Source: an uncultured Prochlorococcus sp.
GTDB lineage: Bacteria > Cyanobacteriota > Cyanobacteriia > PCC-6307 > Cyanobiaceae
DNA: 64,000 bases
Reading direction: 5' to 3'
Assembly: GCA_902564235.1 (NCBI GenBank)
Contig: CACFAG010000005.1
Coordinates: 1-64,000, forward strand
Of the stretch, positions 38,635-48,221 are shown piece after piece; the first letter of the stretch is position 1; each line of letters opens with the position of its first letter. Under the pieces are notes generated by a model. That model did not search any database. It saw nothing but the letters and a program-made list of their open reading frames with translations, and was not told the origin of the DNA. The position numbers and the translations under genes are program-made.

Positions 38635-39828
38635 TCAATTAGTCTTTATATCTTCAGCTTGTTTTTTTGTCCAAGATGAAATACAAGGTATTCTTTTTAA
38701 ATCACATCTATTGGCGTATTTTTTAGCAACTTCAACAACTTCTTCTAATAAGCCATCTTCGAGAGTTGTTGGTTTTAAACCTAATTCTATAAAGCATTTA
38801 TTATCAACAATTAAATCATTTTCAACTGCTTCGTTCCTTGGATTTGGTAAATAATTAATTTTAGATCCAGTTAAAGATGCAACTTTTTTAGCTAGTTCCC
38901 CAACTTGATGACTTTCAGTCATTTGATTAAAGATCTTAACTCGTTCTCCTGGTTTTGGAGGATTTTCAAGAGCAAGTTGTACACATTTGACAGAATCTTT
39001 TATGTGTATAAATGCTCTTGTTTGCCCTCCTGTCCCATGAACACTTAATGGATATCCAATGGCAGCTTGCATTAGAAATCTGTTTAGAACAGTTCCATAA
39101 TCTCCGTCATAGTCAAATCTGTTTGTCAATCTAGGATCTTTTAAAGTTGCTTCTGTATTTGTTCCCCAAACAATACCTTGATGCAAATCAGTGATTCTTA
39201 TAAGGTCATTTTTATTGTAGTAGAGAAATAATAATTGATCTAAAGTTTTGGTCATATGGTAAACACTTCCTGGACTTGCAGGGTGCAATATCTCTTCTTC
39301 AAAGCGGCTTCCATCAGGTTGTGGAACTTCAACTTTTAAATAACCTTCTGGAATGGTCGCACCTCTGTGGGATCCATATCCGTAGACTCCCATTGTTCCT
39401 AAATGAACGACATGAATATCTAAATTACTTTCTACTATTGCAGCAAGAAGGTTGTGCGTGCCATTAACGTTATTATCTACAGTATATCTTTTGGTAAAAC
39501 TCGATTTCATCGAGTAAGGTGCTGCTCTTTGTTCTGCGAAATGGATAATTGAATCTGGTTTTTCTTCAATAAGCAAATTAAGTAATTTCTGATATTCTGC
39601 GGAAATATCTAAGTTAAGGAATTTCATAGGTTTGCCTCCTATTTCTTCCCATGCAGAAAGTCTTTCGGAAATTGAAGAAATAGGAGTTAAAGAATCTACT
39701 TCTAGATCAACGTCTATTTTTCTACGACTTAAATTGTCGATAATAATTACATCATGATTTTGCTCTGCTAAATTAACCGCACATGGCCAACCGCAAAATC
39801 CATCTCCACCAAGAACAAGAATTTTCAC
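38635..39828 (-). CDS. sqdB: UDP-sulfoquinovose synthase
   Basis: This 397-residue short-chain dehydrogenase/epimerase-type protein combines UDP-glucose and sulfite to make UDP-sulfoquinovose. The NAD-binding motif is VLGGDGFCGWPCAVNL (residues 4-19), the catalytic region is HLGTMGVYGYGSHRG near residue 140 with the YxxxK-type YHMTK near residue 190, and QGIVWGTNTEATLKDPRLTNR follows. The start is GTG 39828 with GGAG six bases upstream. The 173 bp upstream gap to thiG should carry the promoter; an AT-rich TATATTATAAAT about 30 bp before the start is a possible -10 region. Confidence 0.97.
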   Translation of the reverse strand: MKILVLGGDGFCGWPCAVNLAEQNHDVIIIDNLSRRKIDVDLEVDSLTPISSISERLSAWEEIGGKPMKFLNLDISAEYQKLLNLLIEEKPDSIIHFAEQRAAPYSMKSSFTKRYTVDNNVNGTHNLLAAIVESNLDIHVVHLGTMGVYGYGSHRGATIPEGYLKVEVPQPDGSRFEEEILHPASPGSVYHMTKTLDQLLFLYYNKNDLIRITDLHQGIVWGTNTEATLKDPRLTNRFDYDGDYGTVLNRFLMQAAIGYPLSVHGTGGQTRAFIHIKDSVKCVQLALENPPKPGERVKIFNQMTESHQVGELAKKVASLTGSKINYLPNPRNEAVENDLIVDNKCFIELGLKPTTLEDGLLEEVVEVAKKYANRCDLKRIPCISSWTKKQAEDIKTN

Positions 39829-40001
39829 TCAGAACTCCAAAATAAGTTGATTTATAATATATTTATTAAATTACTACAGAGAGCTTCCAATTTGCATAAA
39901 ATTTTTGTAAATAGTTTCAAATCTTTTTTCTTAATATAATTAAATTAACATAACCAAATAATAAATTTTTAATCTTTTTTAAACCTTTTTACATTAGATG
40001 A

Positions 40002-40796
40002 TTATAAAGATATGTTTTTTCCTGGTGAACTCGCTACTGCAAAGTCTTGTTTTTTAATTCTTCCCGCTAGAAATGCCTGTCTGCCAGCTTTTACGCCATT
40101 ATTTATAGCTTGAGCCATGAGAGGCGGATTTTTAGCTAGTGCGATAGCGCTATTTATTAAAACACCATCAGCTCCAAGTTCCATTGCTTGAGAAGCTTCA
40201 CTTGGTACACCGATCCCTGCATCAATTATCACGGGCACTTTTGCATTTTCAATAATTATTTCTATGTTTGATAAATTTAACAAACCCTTTCCTGAGCCAA
40301 TAGGCGAGCCTAATGGCATCACAGTTGAACAACCCGCCTCTTCTAGGATTTTTGCAAGAATAGGATCAGCATTAATATAAGGAAGTACAGCAAAACCCTT
40401 TTTTATTAAAGCTTCGGCTGCTTTAACGGTTTCTATTGGATTTGGTAACAAATACTTTTTGTCAGAAATCACTTCTAATTTGACAAAATTATTTTCTTCT
40501 TGACCAGATAATTTTGCAAGCTCTCTTCCTAAAACTGCTATTCTGATTGCTTCATCAGCATTTATACAACCCGCTGTATTAGGAAGCATCCAGTATTTTT
40601 TCCAGTTAATCTTTTCTAGTAAGTTTTCTCCAGTCTGATTATTTTTAATTCTTCGAACAGCAACCGTTATAATTTCTGTTTCTGACTTTGACAAACTCTC
40701 TAGCATATCTTGCGTAGATTTGTATTTGCCAGTACCTACCATTAATCTACTGGAAAATTGTTTCCCTCCAATTAATAAAGACGAATTTTTTTTCAT
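40002..40796 (-). CDS. thiG: Thiazole synthase
   Basis: This 264-residue TIM-barrel protein forms the thiazole ring of thiamine from deoxyxylulose phosphate and the ThiS thiocarboxylate. It opens with [21 protein letters not shown] and has [21 protein letters not shown] with the Schiff-base lysine region near residue 108, then [15 protein letters not shown] and [24 protein letters not shown] phosphate-binding loops. The start is 2 bp after the upstream TPR gene. No TPP riboswitch is seen in the short region upstream of this unit. The ThiS and ThiO partners are not in the window. Confidence 0.96.
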   Translation of the reverse strand: MKKNSSLLIGGKQFSSRLMVGTGKYKSTQDMLESLSKSETEIITVAVRRIKNNQTGENLLEKINWKKYWMLPNTAGCINADEAIRIAVLGRELAKLSGQEENNFVKLEVISDKKYLLPNPIETVKAAEALIKKGFAVLPYINADPILAKILEEAGCSTVMPLGSPIGSGKGLLNLSNIEIIIENAKVPVIIDAGIGVPSEASQAMELGADGVLINSAIALAKNPPLMAQAINNGVKAGRQAFLAGRIKKQDFAVASSPGKNISL

Positions 40797-40798
40797 AT

Positions 40799-41356
40799 TT
40801 AGAACCCTTTATCTTTTATGCCTTTATAAGGTTTGTAATTATTTCTTTTTTCTAACTCCTTACTTTTTTTAATTGCTGTTTTGTTTTTTGGATCTATTAC
40901 TAAAACTTTTTGATAAGTCGCATATGCCAAATCGTATTCCAATAAACGCTGTTGTGCCGATGCTAGATTATTTAGGGCTATAGGATACTCGGGAAGTGAT
41001 TTTATTGCAAAGTTATAGTGTTTAATGGCCTTTTTAAATTCATTTTGAGCAGCATAGGAAAATCCTAAAGCATTATTTATTATGGCTTTCGCTTCATCGG
41101 GTTCATTTTCATAATTTTCAACAGCTTTTAAAAAAGTTTTAGTCGCTTCAGAATATAATCTTTTTTTTATTTGAATAGACCCAAACTCATATAATTCTGT
41201 AGCTTGTGTTAAGGAATCTAGACCCTTCTGCTCGAATTTAACTAAACTTAATTCTTCATTTCTAGTTTTTAAAAATTGTCTGAAAACAAAAATGGAAATT
41301 ATTATTAATACAACAAAAAGAATTATTAAATAGGATTGAAAGGAAGATATTTCCAT
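40799..41356 (-). CDS. Membrane-anchored TPR protein, Ycf37-like
   Basis: This 185-residue protein has one N-terminal membrane helix (residues about 8-28, [17 protein letters not shown]) and three tetratricopeptide-like repeats from about residue 55 to 165 (for example [54 protein letters not shown]). Size and layout match Ycf37, which aids photosystem I assembly in cyanobacteria and plastids. TPR similarity alone is not decisive, so the name is tentative. It sits between rplT and thiG, 38 bp after rplT. Confidence 0.72.
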   Translation of the reverse strand: MEISSFQSYLIILFVVLIIISIFVFRQFLKTRNEELSLVKFEQKGLDSLTQATELYEFGSIQIKKRLYSEATKTFLKAVENYENEPDEAKAIINNALGFSYAAQNEFKKAIKHYNFAIKSLPEYPIALNNLASAQQRLLEYDLAYATYQKVLVIDPKNKTAIKKSKELEKRNNYKPYKGIKDKGF

Positions 41357-41393
41357 TATTTAAAAATACTTTTAAATATTATATTCTTTTTTT

Positions 41394-41741
41394 CTAATTA
41401 CTAATGGAAGAAACTATTTTTTCAAAACATTTTGGGTCATTCAAGGCTAACTGAGCAAGCATTTTTCTGTTAATAATAATTTCCGAATTTTTCATGCCAT
41501 TTATTAACTTACTGTAATTAGTTCCATTAATTCTGGCTGATGCATTAATTCTTGAAATCCAAAGTCTTCTAAAATCTCTCTTCCTTCTTCTTCTATCTCT
41601 GTAAGCATTGCATAGAGCTTTCATTACTCTTTGATTCGCGGTTCTGAAAAGATTTTTGTTGCCGCCTCTAAAACCTTTTGCAAGATTTAAGATTTTGTTT
41701 CTTCTTTTTCTGGCTATGTTGCCTCTTTTTACACGTGCCAT
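41394..41741 (-). CDS. rplT: 50S ribosomal protein L20
   Basis: This 115-residue protein reads [20 protein letters not shown] and then [20 protein letters not shown], the L20 basic N-terminal extension, followed by [20 protein letters not shown] and a short helical C-terminal domain. L20 is an early 50S assembly protein that also represses its own operon in some bacteria. It follows rpmI by 28 bp, the usual L35-L20 order, but infC is not upstream here. Confidence 0.98.
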   Translation of the reverse strand: MARVKRGNIARKRRNKILNLAKGFRGGNKNLFRTANQRVMKALCNAYRDRRRRKRDFRRLWISRINASARINGTNYSKLINGMKNSEIIINRKMLAQLALNDPKCFEKIVSSISN

Positions 41742-41769
41742 GAATATCTAAGGAAAATGGGTTAAAGAT

Positions 41770-41967
41770 TTATGCGTATGGAATCATCAATTTTACATTA
41801 TCGGCATCTCTTTCATCAACTACGGCTTTTGTTGATAGATGTCTTTTTAATTTTGAGCTTTTATGATCAAGTAAATGATTATGGAAAGCTCTTCTTCTCA
41901 TAAATTTACCCGTCGCAGTAGCTTTAAATCTTTTGGCAGCTGATTTCCGAGTTTTTAGTTTAGACAT
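41770..41967 (-). CDS. rpmI: 50S ribosomal protein L35
   Basis: This 65-residue protein reads [20 protein letters not shown], with [17 protein letters not shown] following. It is very basic and matches L35 throughout. It is the first gene of the rpmI-rplT pair and starts at ATG 41967. A well-spaced promoter candidate lies 27-55 bp upstream. Confidence 0.98.
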   Translation of the reverse strand: MSKLKTRKSAAKRFKATATGKFMRRRAFHNHLLDHKSSKLKRHLSTKAVVDERDADNVKLMIPYA

Positions 41968-41993
41968 TTAAGTCAAATATGTTTAATTAGGAT

Positions 41994-42022
41994 AATCTAA
42001 ACCTTTATACGCATTGGTGCAA
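41994..42022 (-). promoter_or_regulatory. Candidate sigma-70 promoter of rpmI-rplT
   Basis: On the minus strand TTGCAC (42022-42017) is followed by a 17-bp spacer and TAGATT (41999-41994). Four of six bases match the consensus in each box and spacing is ideal. It would start transcription about 20 bp before the rpmI ATG. The reading is by eye only. Confidence 0.4.
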
Positions 42023-42058
42023 ATTAAAGTTTTAAATTGCTAAGGAAAGTTCTAAGTT

Positions 42059-43597
42059 ATGAAAATTAAATTTACCTTTTTAAATTTATTTTTAGTCTGT
42101 ATTTCGTTTTTAATAATTAACAATAAATTTTCTTCTAATGTTTTCGCAGAAGAATTACTAAACATTGAACTTAATAAAGAAATTGAAAAAGGAAAGTTTT
42201 TAATTGGTTTAAAGCAATATCTTGGTGGTAAAAATGATAGTTTTTCTAAGAGAAAGAATATTATTTTTGTAACTGATGAAGGCTTTTTAAATTTAATATC
42301 TTCCAATGGAATTAAACATAAATCAAAACAGATTAAGATTACTTGGGTGGATGAACCCATTAAAAATCCACAACTTCTTGAAAGAATTGTTTTTGGTCCC
42401 TTTGCCAGCTATGAATCAGCAAAAAAACAATCAAAAAAACTGAATGAGAAAGGATTCGAAACTACCGTTGCATATCCTAAAAATTGGGAGGTCTGGATTC
42501 CATTTCAAGAAGAGCTGCCAGAGTTTGAATCTGAAAATAAGATTTTCAGAAAAATAAAAAATATTCAAATTACCCCTTTTCTTAAAAATGAGTATAGTTT
42601 CATCAAACTCAAGGGACCTATACATATATATTCTGACGAGAAAATAAAAATTAATGATGTTAACTTTGGCAAAAGTTTTTATTTAATCCAAGATTCATAT
42701 GGAACTTGGACATTAGTTCAAAAAATTGAGTTTGATGATTATTTGGAAGGTGTTTTGCCACACGAAATTGGCCCAAGTTCTCCTCTAGAGGCGCTGAAGG
42801 CACAGGCAGTTATTGCTAGAACTTGGGGTATTTTTAATTCTGATAGATTTAATATGGATAAATATCATTTATGTGTAAGTACTCAATGCCAAGTTTATAA
42901 GCCTCCTAAAATTAAAAATAAATACGTACAAAAAGCTATTAAATCAACTTCAAATTTAATTCTTACATATAGAAATCAACCAATAAATGCTTTTTACCAT
43001 GGTTCTAATGGTGGATTATCAGCAACTGCAGGTGAGTCTTGGCAAATTCAAAATTATTCTTATTTAAAGTCAATTATAGATGGTTCTAAATCATTAAAAA
43101 ATATTTTTAAACTTCCAATTGCAAGTGAATCTGATTTAAATAATTTTTTAGGTTTTAATAAAGAAAAGTTTTATGGTAGTAATCATTCTCTTTTTCGATG
43201 GAATAAGAAAATTTCCAGTCTTCAAATTAAAGAAAATTTAGTTAAAAATAAACTTATAAATATTAACGATAATGTTTTGGAATTAAATTCTATTGAGCGT
43301 GGTGCCAGTGGCAGAGTGACAAAATTAGAAATACAAACGAACAAAGTTAATAAATCTATAATTCTCATTAAAGATGATATTCGACGTGTATTGAGTTTTA
43401 TACCTAGTAATTTATTTACTATTAATAAATTAAATGATGATTTATGGCTTTTGAGAGGAGGAGGCTTCGGTCATGGTGTAGGTTTATCACAGTCAGGAGC
43501 AATTGAAATGGCAAAATTAGGATTTTCTTATGAAGAAATTTTGAATCATTATTATCGAGATACAAAACTTAAAAAAATAAAGATATTGTCTCAATGA
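42059..43597 (+). CDS. Secreted SpoIID/LytB-domain protein
   Basis: This 512-residue protein begins with a signal peptide (about residues 1-30, FLNLFLVCISFLIINNKF). A segment with FGPFASYESAKKQSKKLNEKGF near residue 108 looks like a SPOR-type peptidoglycan-binding fold. The SpoIID catalytic domain follows: LEGVLPHEIGPSSPLEALKA near residue 235, AVIARTWG, FYHGSNGGLSATAGESW near residue 315 and GGGFGHGVGLSQSGAIEMA near residue 475. In spore formers SpoIID is a lytic transglycosylase that acts on peptidoglycan. In cyanobacteria the likely role is cell-wall remodelling. The membrane glycosyltransferase follows 27 bp later. Confidence 0.87.
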   Translation: MKIKFTFLNLFLVCISFLIINNKFSSNVFAEELLNIELNKEIEKGKFLIGLKQYLGGKNDSFSKRKNIIFVTDEGFLNLISSNGIKHKSKQIKITWVDEPIKNPQLLERIVFGPFASYESAKKQSKKLNEKGFETTVAYPKNWEVWIPFQEELPEFESENKIFRKIKNIQITPFLKNEYSFIKLKGPIHIYSDEKIKINDVNFGKSFYLIQDSYGTWTLVQKIEFDDYLEGVLPHEIGPSSPLEALKAQAVIARTWGIFNSDRFNMDKYHLCVSTQCQVYKPPKIKNKYVQKAIKSTSNLILTYRNQPINAFYHGSNGGLSATAGESWQIQNYSYLKSIIDGSKSLKNIFKLPIASESDLNNFLGFNKEKFYGSNHSLFRWNKKISSLQIKENLVKNKLININDNVLELNSIERGASGRVTKLEIQTNKVNKSIILIKDDIRRVLSFIPSNLFTINKLNDDLWLLRGGGFGHGVGLSQSGAIEMAKLGFSYEEILNHYYRDTKLKKIKILSQ

Positions 43598-43624
43598 GAT
43601 TTAAATACTAAAAAATTTACTTTT

Positions 43625-44926
43625 ATGAGTAAGGGTTTTTATAAAAATCGAAGATTAAAGTCATTATTATTTCTTAGTGCTTGTTTTTTACTAGCTACTA
43701 TTCCTCATGTTTTCACTATAGAAGGTTTCGTTTACTTTATATTGGCTCTTTCTTTCGTGATTGTTTTTTACGGTTTGATAGTTATTTCAAGAAATTTCCA
43801 AAGGAATAATATTAAAAATACTTCTAGCACTAAAGTAATAAATAAAGATTTACCTATAGTTGATATTTTAGTTGCAGCTAGAGATGAAGAAAATGTTATA
43901 GCAAGACTAGTTGAAAGATTATTTAATTTAGATTATCCAATAAATAAGTTAAATATTTACATAATCGATGATGGCAGTTCTGATAAGACGCCATTAATTT
44001 TAGATCGACTATCTAGACAATTTGAAAAGTTAAAAGTAGTTAGTCGTTCTCCAAATGCAGGAGGCGGAAAGTCAGGCGCTTTGAATTATGCCTTGAAGTT
44101 CACTTATGGTGAATGGCTATTAGTTTTGGATGCTGACGCTCAACTAAAACAAGATTCTTTGATAAGGTTATTTAAATTTGTAGAAGAGGGTGATTGGTCT
44201 GCAGTTCAATTGAGAAAATCAGTAACTAATGTAAGTAAGAATTTTTTAACTTCATGTCAGTCAATGGAGATGGCGATGGACGCGATCTTTCAATATGGAA
44301 GATTGTCATTGGCTGGAGTTTCTGAATTAAGGGGAAATGGTCAATTAATTAAGAAAGATACATTATTAGCATGTGGTTCTTTTAATGAAGACACCGTTAC
44401 GGATGATCTTGATTTAAGTTTGAGGTTATTATTATCAAAATCTAAAATTGGAATCTTATGGGATCCTCCAGTCATGGAAGAAGCAGTTGAGAATTTAAAT
44501 GCTTTATTTGCGCAAAGGCAAAGATGGGCTGAAGGAGGTTTACAAAGATTCTTTGATTATGGGGATCAATTAGTAACAAATAAGATTAATTATTTGCAAA
44601 AATTTGATTTAACTTACTTCTTCATTTTGCAATATGCTCTGCCAATTATTTCTCTTTTTGATTTAGTTGCCAGTGTGGCCTTATTGGATTCACCAATTTA
44701 CTGGCCTATTTCATGCACAGCTTTTATGTTGTCTGGAATTGCTTTTTGGTACGGTTCTTCTTGCAAAAGCGAAGTGCCTGTATTGCAAAAAGGGAATTTT
44801 TTGATGACATTTGTATCGGTTTTTTATTTATCACATTGGTTTCTTATAATCCCCTGGGTAACAATAAAGATGTCTATTTTTCCAAAAAAGATACTTTGGC
44901 GAAAAACTCTTCATACTGGAGTTTAA
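43625..44926 (+). CDS. Membrane-bound family 2 glycosyltransferase (processive type)
   Basis: This 433-residue protein has two N-terminal membrane segments (residues about 12-29 and 34-55), a cytoplasmic GT-A domain, and two or three C-terminal membrane segments after residue 320. The catalytic motifs of cellulose/chitin-synthase-like GT2 enzymes are complete: DDGSSDKT near residue 115, LDADAQL near 168, TDDLDLSLRL near 262, and QRQRW at 297-301. Polymer or glycolipid substrates cannot be read from the sequence. Its pairing with the SpoIID-domain gene suggests a cell-envelope role. It ends 1 bp from the convergent dnaX. Confidence 0.85.
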   Translation: MSKGFYKNRRLKSLLFLSACFLLATIPHVFTIEGFVYFILALSFVIVFYGLIVISRNFQRNNIKNTSSTKVINKDLPIVDILVAARDEENVIARLVERLFNLDYPINKLNIYIIDDGSSDKTPLILDRLSRQFEKLKVVSRSPNAGGGKSGALNYALKFTYGEWLLVLDADAQLKQDSLIRLFKFVEEGDWSAVQLRKSVTNVSKNFLTSCQSMEMAMDAIFQYGRLSLAGVSELRGNGQLIKKDTLLACGSFNEDTVTDDLDLSLRLLLSKSKIGILWDPPVMEEAVENLNALFAQRQRWAEGGLQRFFDYGDQLVTNKINYLQKFDLTYFFILQYALPIISLFDLVASVALLDSPIYWPISCTAFMLSGIAFWYGSSCKSEVPVLQKGNFLMTFVSVFYLSHWFLIIPWVTIKMSIFPKKILWRKTLHTGV

Positions 44927-44927
44927 T

Positions 44928-46688
44928 TTATTCATCAAGGTCTATAATTTCTCCATTAAAAAAATTTGCTAAGTTCTTTGAACTATCGTTATAAGATTCC
45001 TCGTTAGATATTTTTATTGACAAATCACTTTTTGGATCTGATTTTTTGATTGGTTTCAGATTCTTTTGTTCATTTTTGGTTGTTTCTAGAGAGTTGGTTG
45101 GGTTACTTTTAGTTAATTTTCTAGTAGAAAAATTAAGTATTATTTGATCTCCAAATATCTTTTTTACTGTATTTTCAATTATAAGTTTTCTACTTTTAAT
45201 CATATTTTCCCAGTTTGGTGATAATCCAATTGTGATTTTCTCTGAATCAAAACTTTCAAGTTCGGCTTGTTGTGAGAGTAACATTCTTGTTGATGGCAAC
45301 TCTAATTTAGAAAGAATTAAATCCCATGTATCTTTTAATTTTTTTGAACCAAGATCATTTTGAGTATGAGAAGAAACATATCCTATACTTTCTTTCCCAA
45401 GACCATCAAAATTTTTTGATTTTTCTTCTTTTTTTATAATCAATTCCTCGGTACTAATATGCTCTTTGATGGATGGTTTTTGAATGTCATTAGAAATATT
45501 ATCTTTATTCATTAATTCTTTGTTTTTAATGCTCACCTGCTTCTCTTGACTCATATGACTATTTTCTTGCTTATTTTCTAAACTTTTTATTTTTTGATAA
45601 TCTAAAAGAGTAGTTAGATGTATTTCAAACCAAAGCCTTGGATTATCGCTTGTTTTGATTTGATACTCAATATTTTTTAATTTATTATGCCAATTAATTA
45701 TTGTTGATTTATTTATCGTATTCGAGATTTTGTCTAATTCATCTTGAAATTCATCAGATGTATAAAAAAGATCCGAATATTTGTTATTTGAAGTGTAAAG
45801 TAGTAAATCTCTTGTTATGTTCATTAATCCAATAATTATTTGATGAGGTTCGTTCCCAGCATCATATAATTTGTTGCAAGCTATTATTAACGACTCTGGA
45901 TTGTTTTCAATTAATGATTTAATTAAATTTGTCAATTCAATTTCTGATACTTCTCCTAGCAGGTTTTGAATGTTTTTAATTGTAACGCCTTCTGGTATAA
46001 GATTTAATTGTTCAAGCAGGCTTTGTGCATCTCTCATTCCTCCATTAGATCTTTTTGCAATCATTTTTAATGCTGGAATTTCATAATTAATAGATTCTTT
46101 TTCAGCTATTTCAGATAAGTGTTGAAAAATTTCATTTGGGTTTATTCTTCTAAAATCAAACTTCTGACATCTACTTTGTATAGTATTTAATACTTTTTCA
46201 GGGTTTGTCGTAGCAAGGATAAATACAACTCTTGAGGGAGGCTCTTCAATTGTTTTTAGTAAGGCATTTGAAGCTGCTGTAGAAAGCATATGACATTCAT
46301 CAATAACATATACCTTCCATCTTGCTTGCGTGGGTGCAAATCTCGCTCTTTCTATAATTTCTCTTATATTTTCAACTCCTGTATTTGATGCTGCATCAAT
46401 TTCAATAATATCTAGTGCATTACCATCTGTAATTTGCATACATAAGTTACATTTACTACAAGGTTTTATTGTTGGCTGGTCGAATGATTGGCAATTTAAA
46501 GATTTTGCAAATATTCTCGCACTTGATGTTTTGCCAGTACCTCTTGGACCATTAAAAAGATACGCAGGAGCAATTTGATTTGTTAGTAGTGCTTGTTTCA
46601 GAGTAATAGATATAAAGTTTTGCCCAACTAGTTCGTCTAAGTTATTGGGTCTATATTTTTGATGAAAAGGCTTGTGAATATTAGGCAT
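44928..46688 (-). CDS. dnaX: DNA polymerase III subunit gamma/tau
   Basis: This 586-residue clamp-loader ATPase has FHQKYRPNNLDELVGQ at the start, Walker A FNGPRGTGKTSSARIFAKS near residue 45, a zinc site CQSFDQPTIKPCSKCNLC near residue 69, Walker B KVYVIDECHML near 123, and the arginine finger region after NALLKTIEEPP. The AAA+ collar domain ends near residue 370. A polar, Lys/Glu-rich linker (about 375-450) precedes a small C-terminal domain with NWENMIKSRKLI, which would be the tau part. A strong frameshift-like signal falls inside the linker near codon 419. No intein is present. It converges with the glycosyltransferase gene. Confidence 0.97.
   Translation of the reverse strand: MPNIHKPFHQKYRPNNLDELVGQNFISITLKQALLTNQIAPAYLFNGPRGTGKTSSARIFAKSLNCQSFDQPTIKPCSKCNLCMQITDGNALDIIEIDAASNTGVENIREIIERARFAPTQARWKVYVIDECHMLSTAASNALLKTIEEPPSRVVFILATTNPEKVLNTIQSRCQKFDFRRINPNEIFQHLSEIAEKESINYEIPALKMIAKRSNGGMRDAQSLLEQLNLIPEGVTIKNIQNLLGEVSEIELTNLIKSLIENNPESLIIACNKLYDAGNEPHQIIIGLMNITRDLLLYTSNNKYSDLFYTSDEFQDELDKISNTINKSTIINWHNKLKNIEYQIKTSDNPRLWFEIHLTTLLDYQKIKSLENKQENSHMSQEKQVSIKNKELMNKDNISNDIQKPSIKEHISTEELIIKKEEKSKNFDGLGKESIGYVSSHTQNDLGSKKLKDTWDLILSKLELPSTRMLLSQQAELESFDSEKITIGLSPNWENMIKSRKLIIENTVKKIFGDQIILNFSTRKLTKSNPTNSLETTKNEQKNLKPIKKSDPKSDLSIKISNEESYNDSSKNLANFFNGEIIDLDE
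45406..45449 (-). promoter_or_regulatory. dnaX: Candidate -1 frameshift signal inside dnaX
   Basis: On the coding strand GAGG (45449-45446) is followed by exactly 10 nt and then an A7 run (45435-45429) that in the zero frame reads A-AAA-AAA at codons Lys419-Lys420. A -1 slip would add seven residues (RRKIKKF) and hit TGA at 45408-45406, giving a product of about 427 residues. The E. coli dnaX signal has the same parts: a Shine-Dalgarno-like element about 10 nt upstream and an A-rich slippery heptamer. I see no obvious downstream stem-loop. Transcript slippage on the A7 run would give the same protein. Confidence 0.5.
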
Positions 46689-46745
46689 TTATTCTTCATT
46701 TATGAGAAAAGCTAGGTTTAATTTCCAACAATTGAACTTTAGTTT

Positions 46746-48113
46746 TTACGCAGACTCTTTAATGACTCTTTTTGAACCTGAAGGTAGTTTAACAATTTTA
46801 GATGAGAATAAACTATCTACCATTTTTTTTGTAATTGTGAATTCTTTTACATTTTCCTCAGAAGGTAAAGTGTACATAATGTCTAGCATGAGTTCTTCAA
46901 TTATTGATCTTAATGCTCTTGCACCTGTTTTTCTTTTATACGCCTCGTTCGCTATTGCTTCAACAGAATCAGGTTCAAATTTTAATTCAACATTATCCAT
47001 ACTTAGTAGTGTTTTGAATTGCTTCACAAGTGCATCTCTTGGTTGTGTCAAGATAGATTCTAAAGTTTCTTTAGTTAGACGATCTAATACAGCACAAACA
47101 GGAATTCTTCCAATAAATTCTGGTATTAGTCCATATTTAACTAAATCATCTAACTCTAAATTTTTCAGGGAATCGCTTGTTTCTACTATTTTTTTACTAT
47201 CAACTTTGTTTTGATCTGAATTAGTGGTAAATCCAATGGAGTGTTTACCCATACGCTTTTGAACGATATCCTCTAAACCTATAAAAGCTCCTCCACAAAT
47301 AAATAAGATTTGACTCGTATCAATTTGGATACAATCATGATAAGGATGTTTTCTACCCCCTTGCGGTGGGACATTAGCAATTGTTCCTTCAAGCATTTTT
47401 AATAATGCTTGCTGTACCCCTTCTCCTGAGACGTCCCTAGTAATTGATGGATTTTCGCTTTTCCTAGCAATTTTATCTATTTCATCTATATAAATAATCC
47501 CTTTTTGAGCAAGCTCAACATTCATTTCTGATTTTTGTAGAAGTCTTAAAAGTATATTTTCAACATCTTCCCCAACATATCCAGCTTCTGTCAATGTCGT
47601 TGCATCAGCTACGGCAAAGGGAACATCTAGAAACTCTGCTAAAGTTTGCGCCAATAATGTTTTTCCACTTCCAGTTGGGCCGATGAGTAAAATATTTGAT
47701 TTTTGTAATTTAGTTGCTTGTGAATCTTTTGGATTGCTTTTTTTATTCTCCTCTTTGACTTTCCATGCTAATCTTTTGTAGTGATTGTATACAGCTACTG
47801 ATAATATCTTTTTTGCAGATTCTTGTCCAACGACTTGATTATCAAGAAAACTTTTAATTTCTAATGGTTTAGGAATTGAGGACAATTCTAAAGGAACAGA
47901 TTTTTTGGGATTATCAGTTGCTAATTTCTTTTTTACTTGTGTGGAGTTGTTTGTGTTTGATTGGTTATCAAGTAATTCTTCATCGAGAATTTCATTACAA
48001 AGATCTATGCACTCATCACATATGTAGACACCAGGTCCAGCTATGAGCTTTCTAACTTGGTCTTGTGATTTTCCACAAAACGAACATTTGAGATGGGCGT
48101 CGAACTTAGCCAT
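46746..48113 (-). CDS. clpX: ATP-dependent Clp protease ATP-binding subunit ClpX
   Basis: This 455-residue AAA+ unfoldase has the N-terminal zinc-binding domain with Cys10, Cys13, Cys32 and Cys35, a Ser/Lys-rich linker at about residues 50-80, Walker [15 protein letters not shown] near residues 143-156, Walker [16 protein letters not shown] near 207, and [11 protein letters not shown] with the ClpX pore region. It feeds substrates to the ClpP peptidase encoded upstream. A 108 bp gap separates it from clpP. The linker is longer than in E. coli ClpX. Confidence 0.98.
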   Translation of the reverse strand: MAKFDAHLKCSFCGKSQDQVRKLIAGPGVYICDECIDLCNEILDEELLDNQSNTNNSTQVKKKLATDNPKKSVPLELSSIPKPLEIKSFLDNQVVGQESAKKILSVAVYNHYKRLAWKVKEENKKSNPKDSQATKLQKSNILLIGPTGSGKTLLAQTLAEFLDVPFAVADATTLTEAGYVGEDVENILLRLLQKSEMNVELAQKGIIYIDEIDKIARKSENPSITRDVSGEGVQQALLKMLEGTIANVPPQGGRKHPYHDCIQIDTSQILFICGGAFIGLEDIVQKRMGKHSIGFTTNSDQNKVDSKKIVETSDSLKNLELDDLVKYGLIPEFIGRIPVCAVLDRLTKETLESILTQPRDALVKQFKTLLSMDNVELKFEPDSVEAIANEAYKRKTGARALRSIIEELMLDIMYTLPSEENVKEFTITKKMVDSLFSSKIVKLPSGSKRVIKESA

Positions 48114-48221
48114 CGATTATAATTTTGAATTAATGTGAAAGGTGTTAAATATTCCCTATTCACTAGGATTGCTTATAAATATCAATTCGTCATCATATTC
48201 TTAAAAAATCAGTATTCCTTG

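Noticed and set aside
40797..41393. TPP riboswitch upstream of thiG
   Set aside because: The gene directly upstream is a coding TPR protein and no thi-box pattern is seen in the short spacers.
46702..47214. A 170-codon open frame on the plus strand opposite clpX
   Set aside because: It is fully antisense to a well-supported clpX frame, has no recognisable domain and is explained by codon bias of the real gene.
48114..48221. Small gene or RNA in the clpP-clpX gap
   Set aside because: The 108 bp stretch has no convincing frame, hairpin or terminator; it may hold a clpX promoter but no clear boxes.
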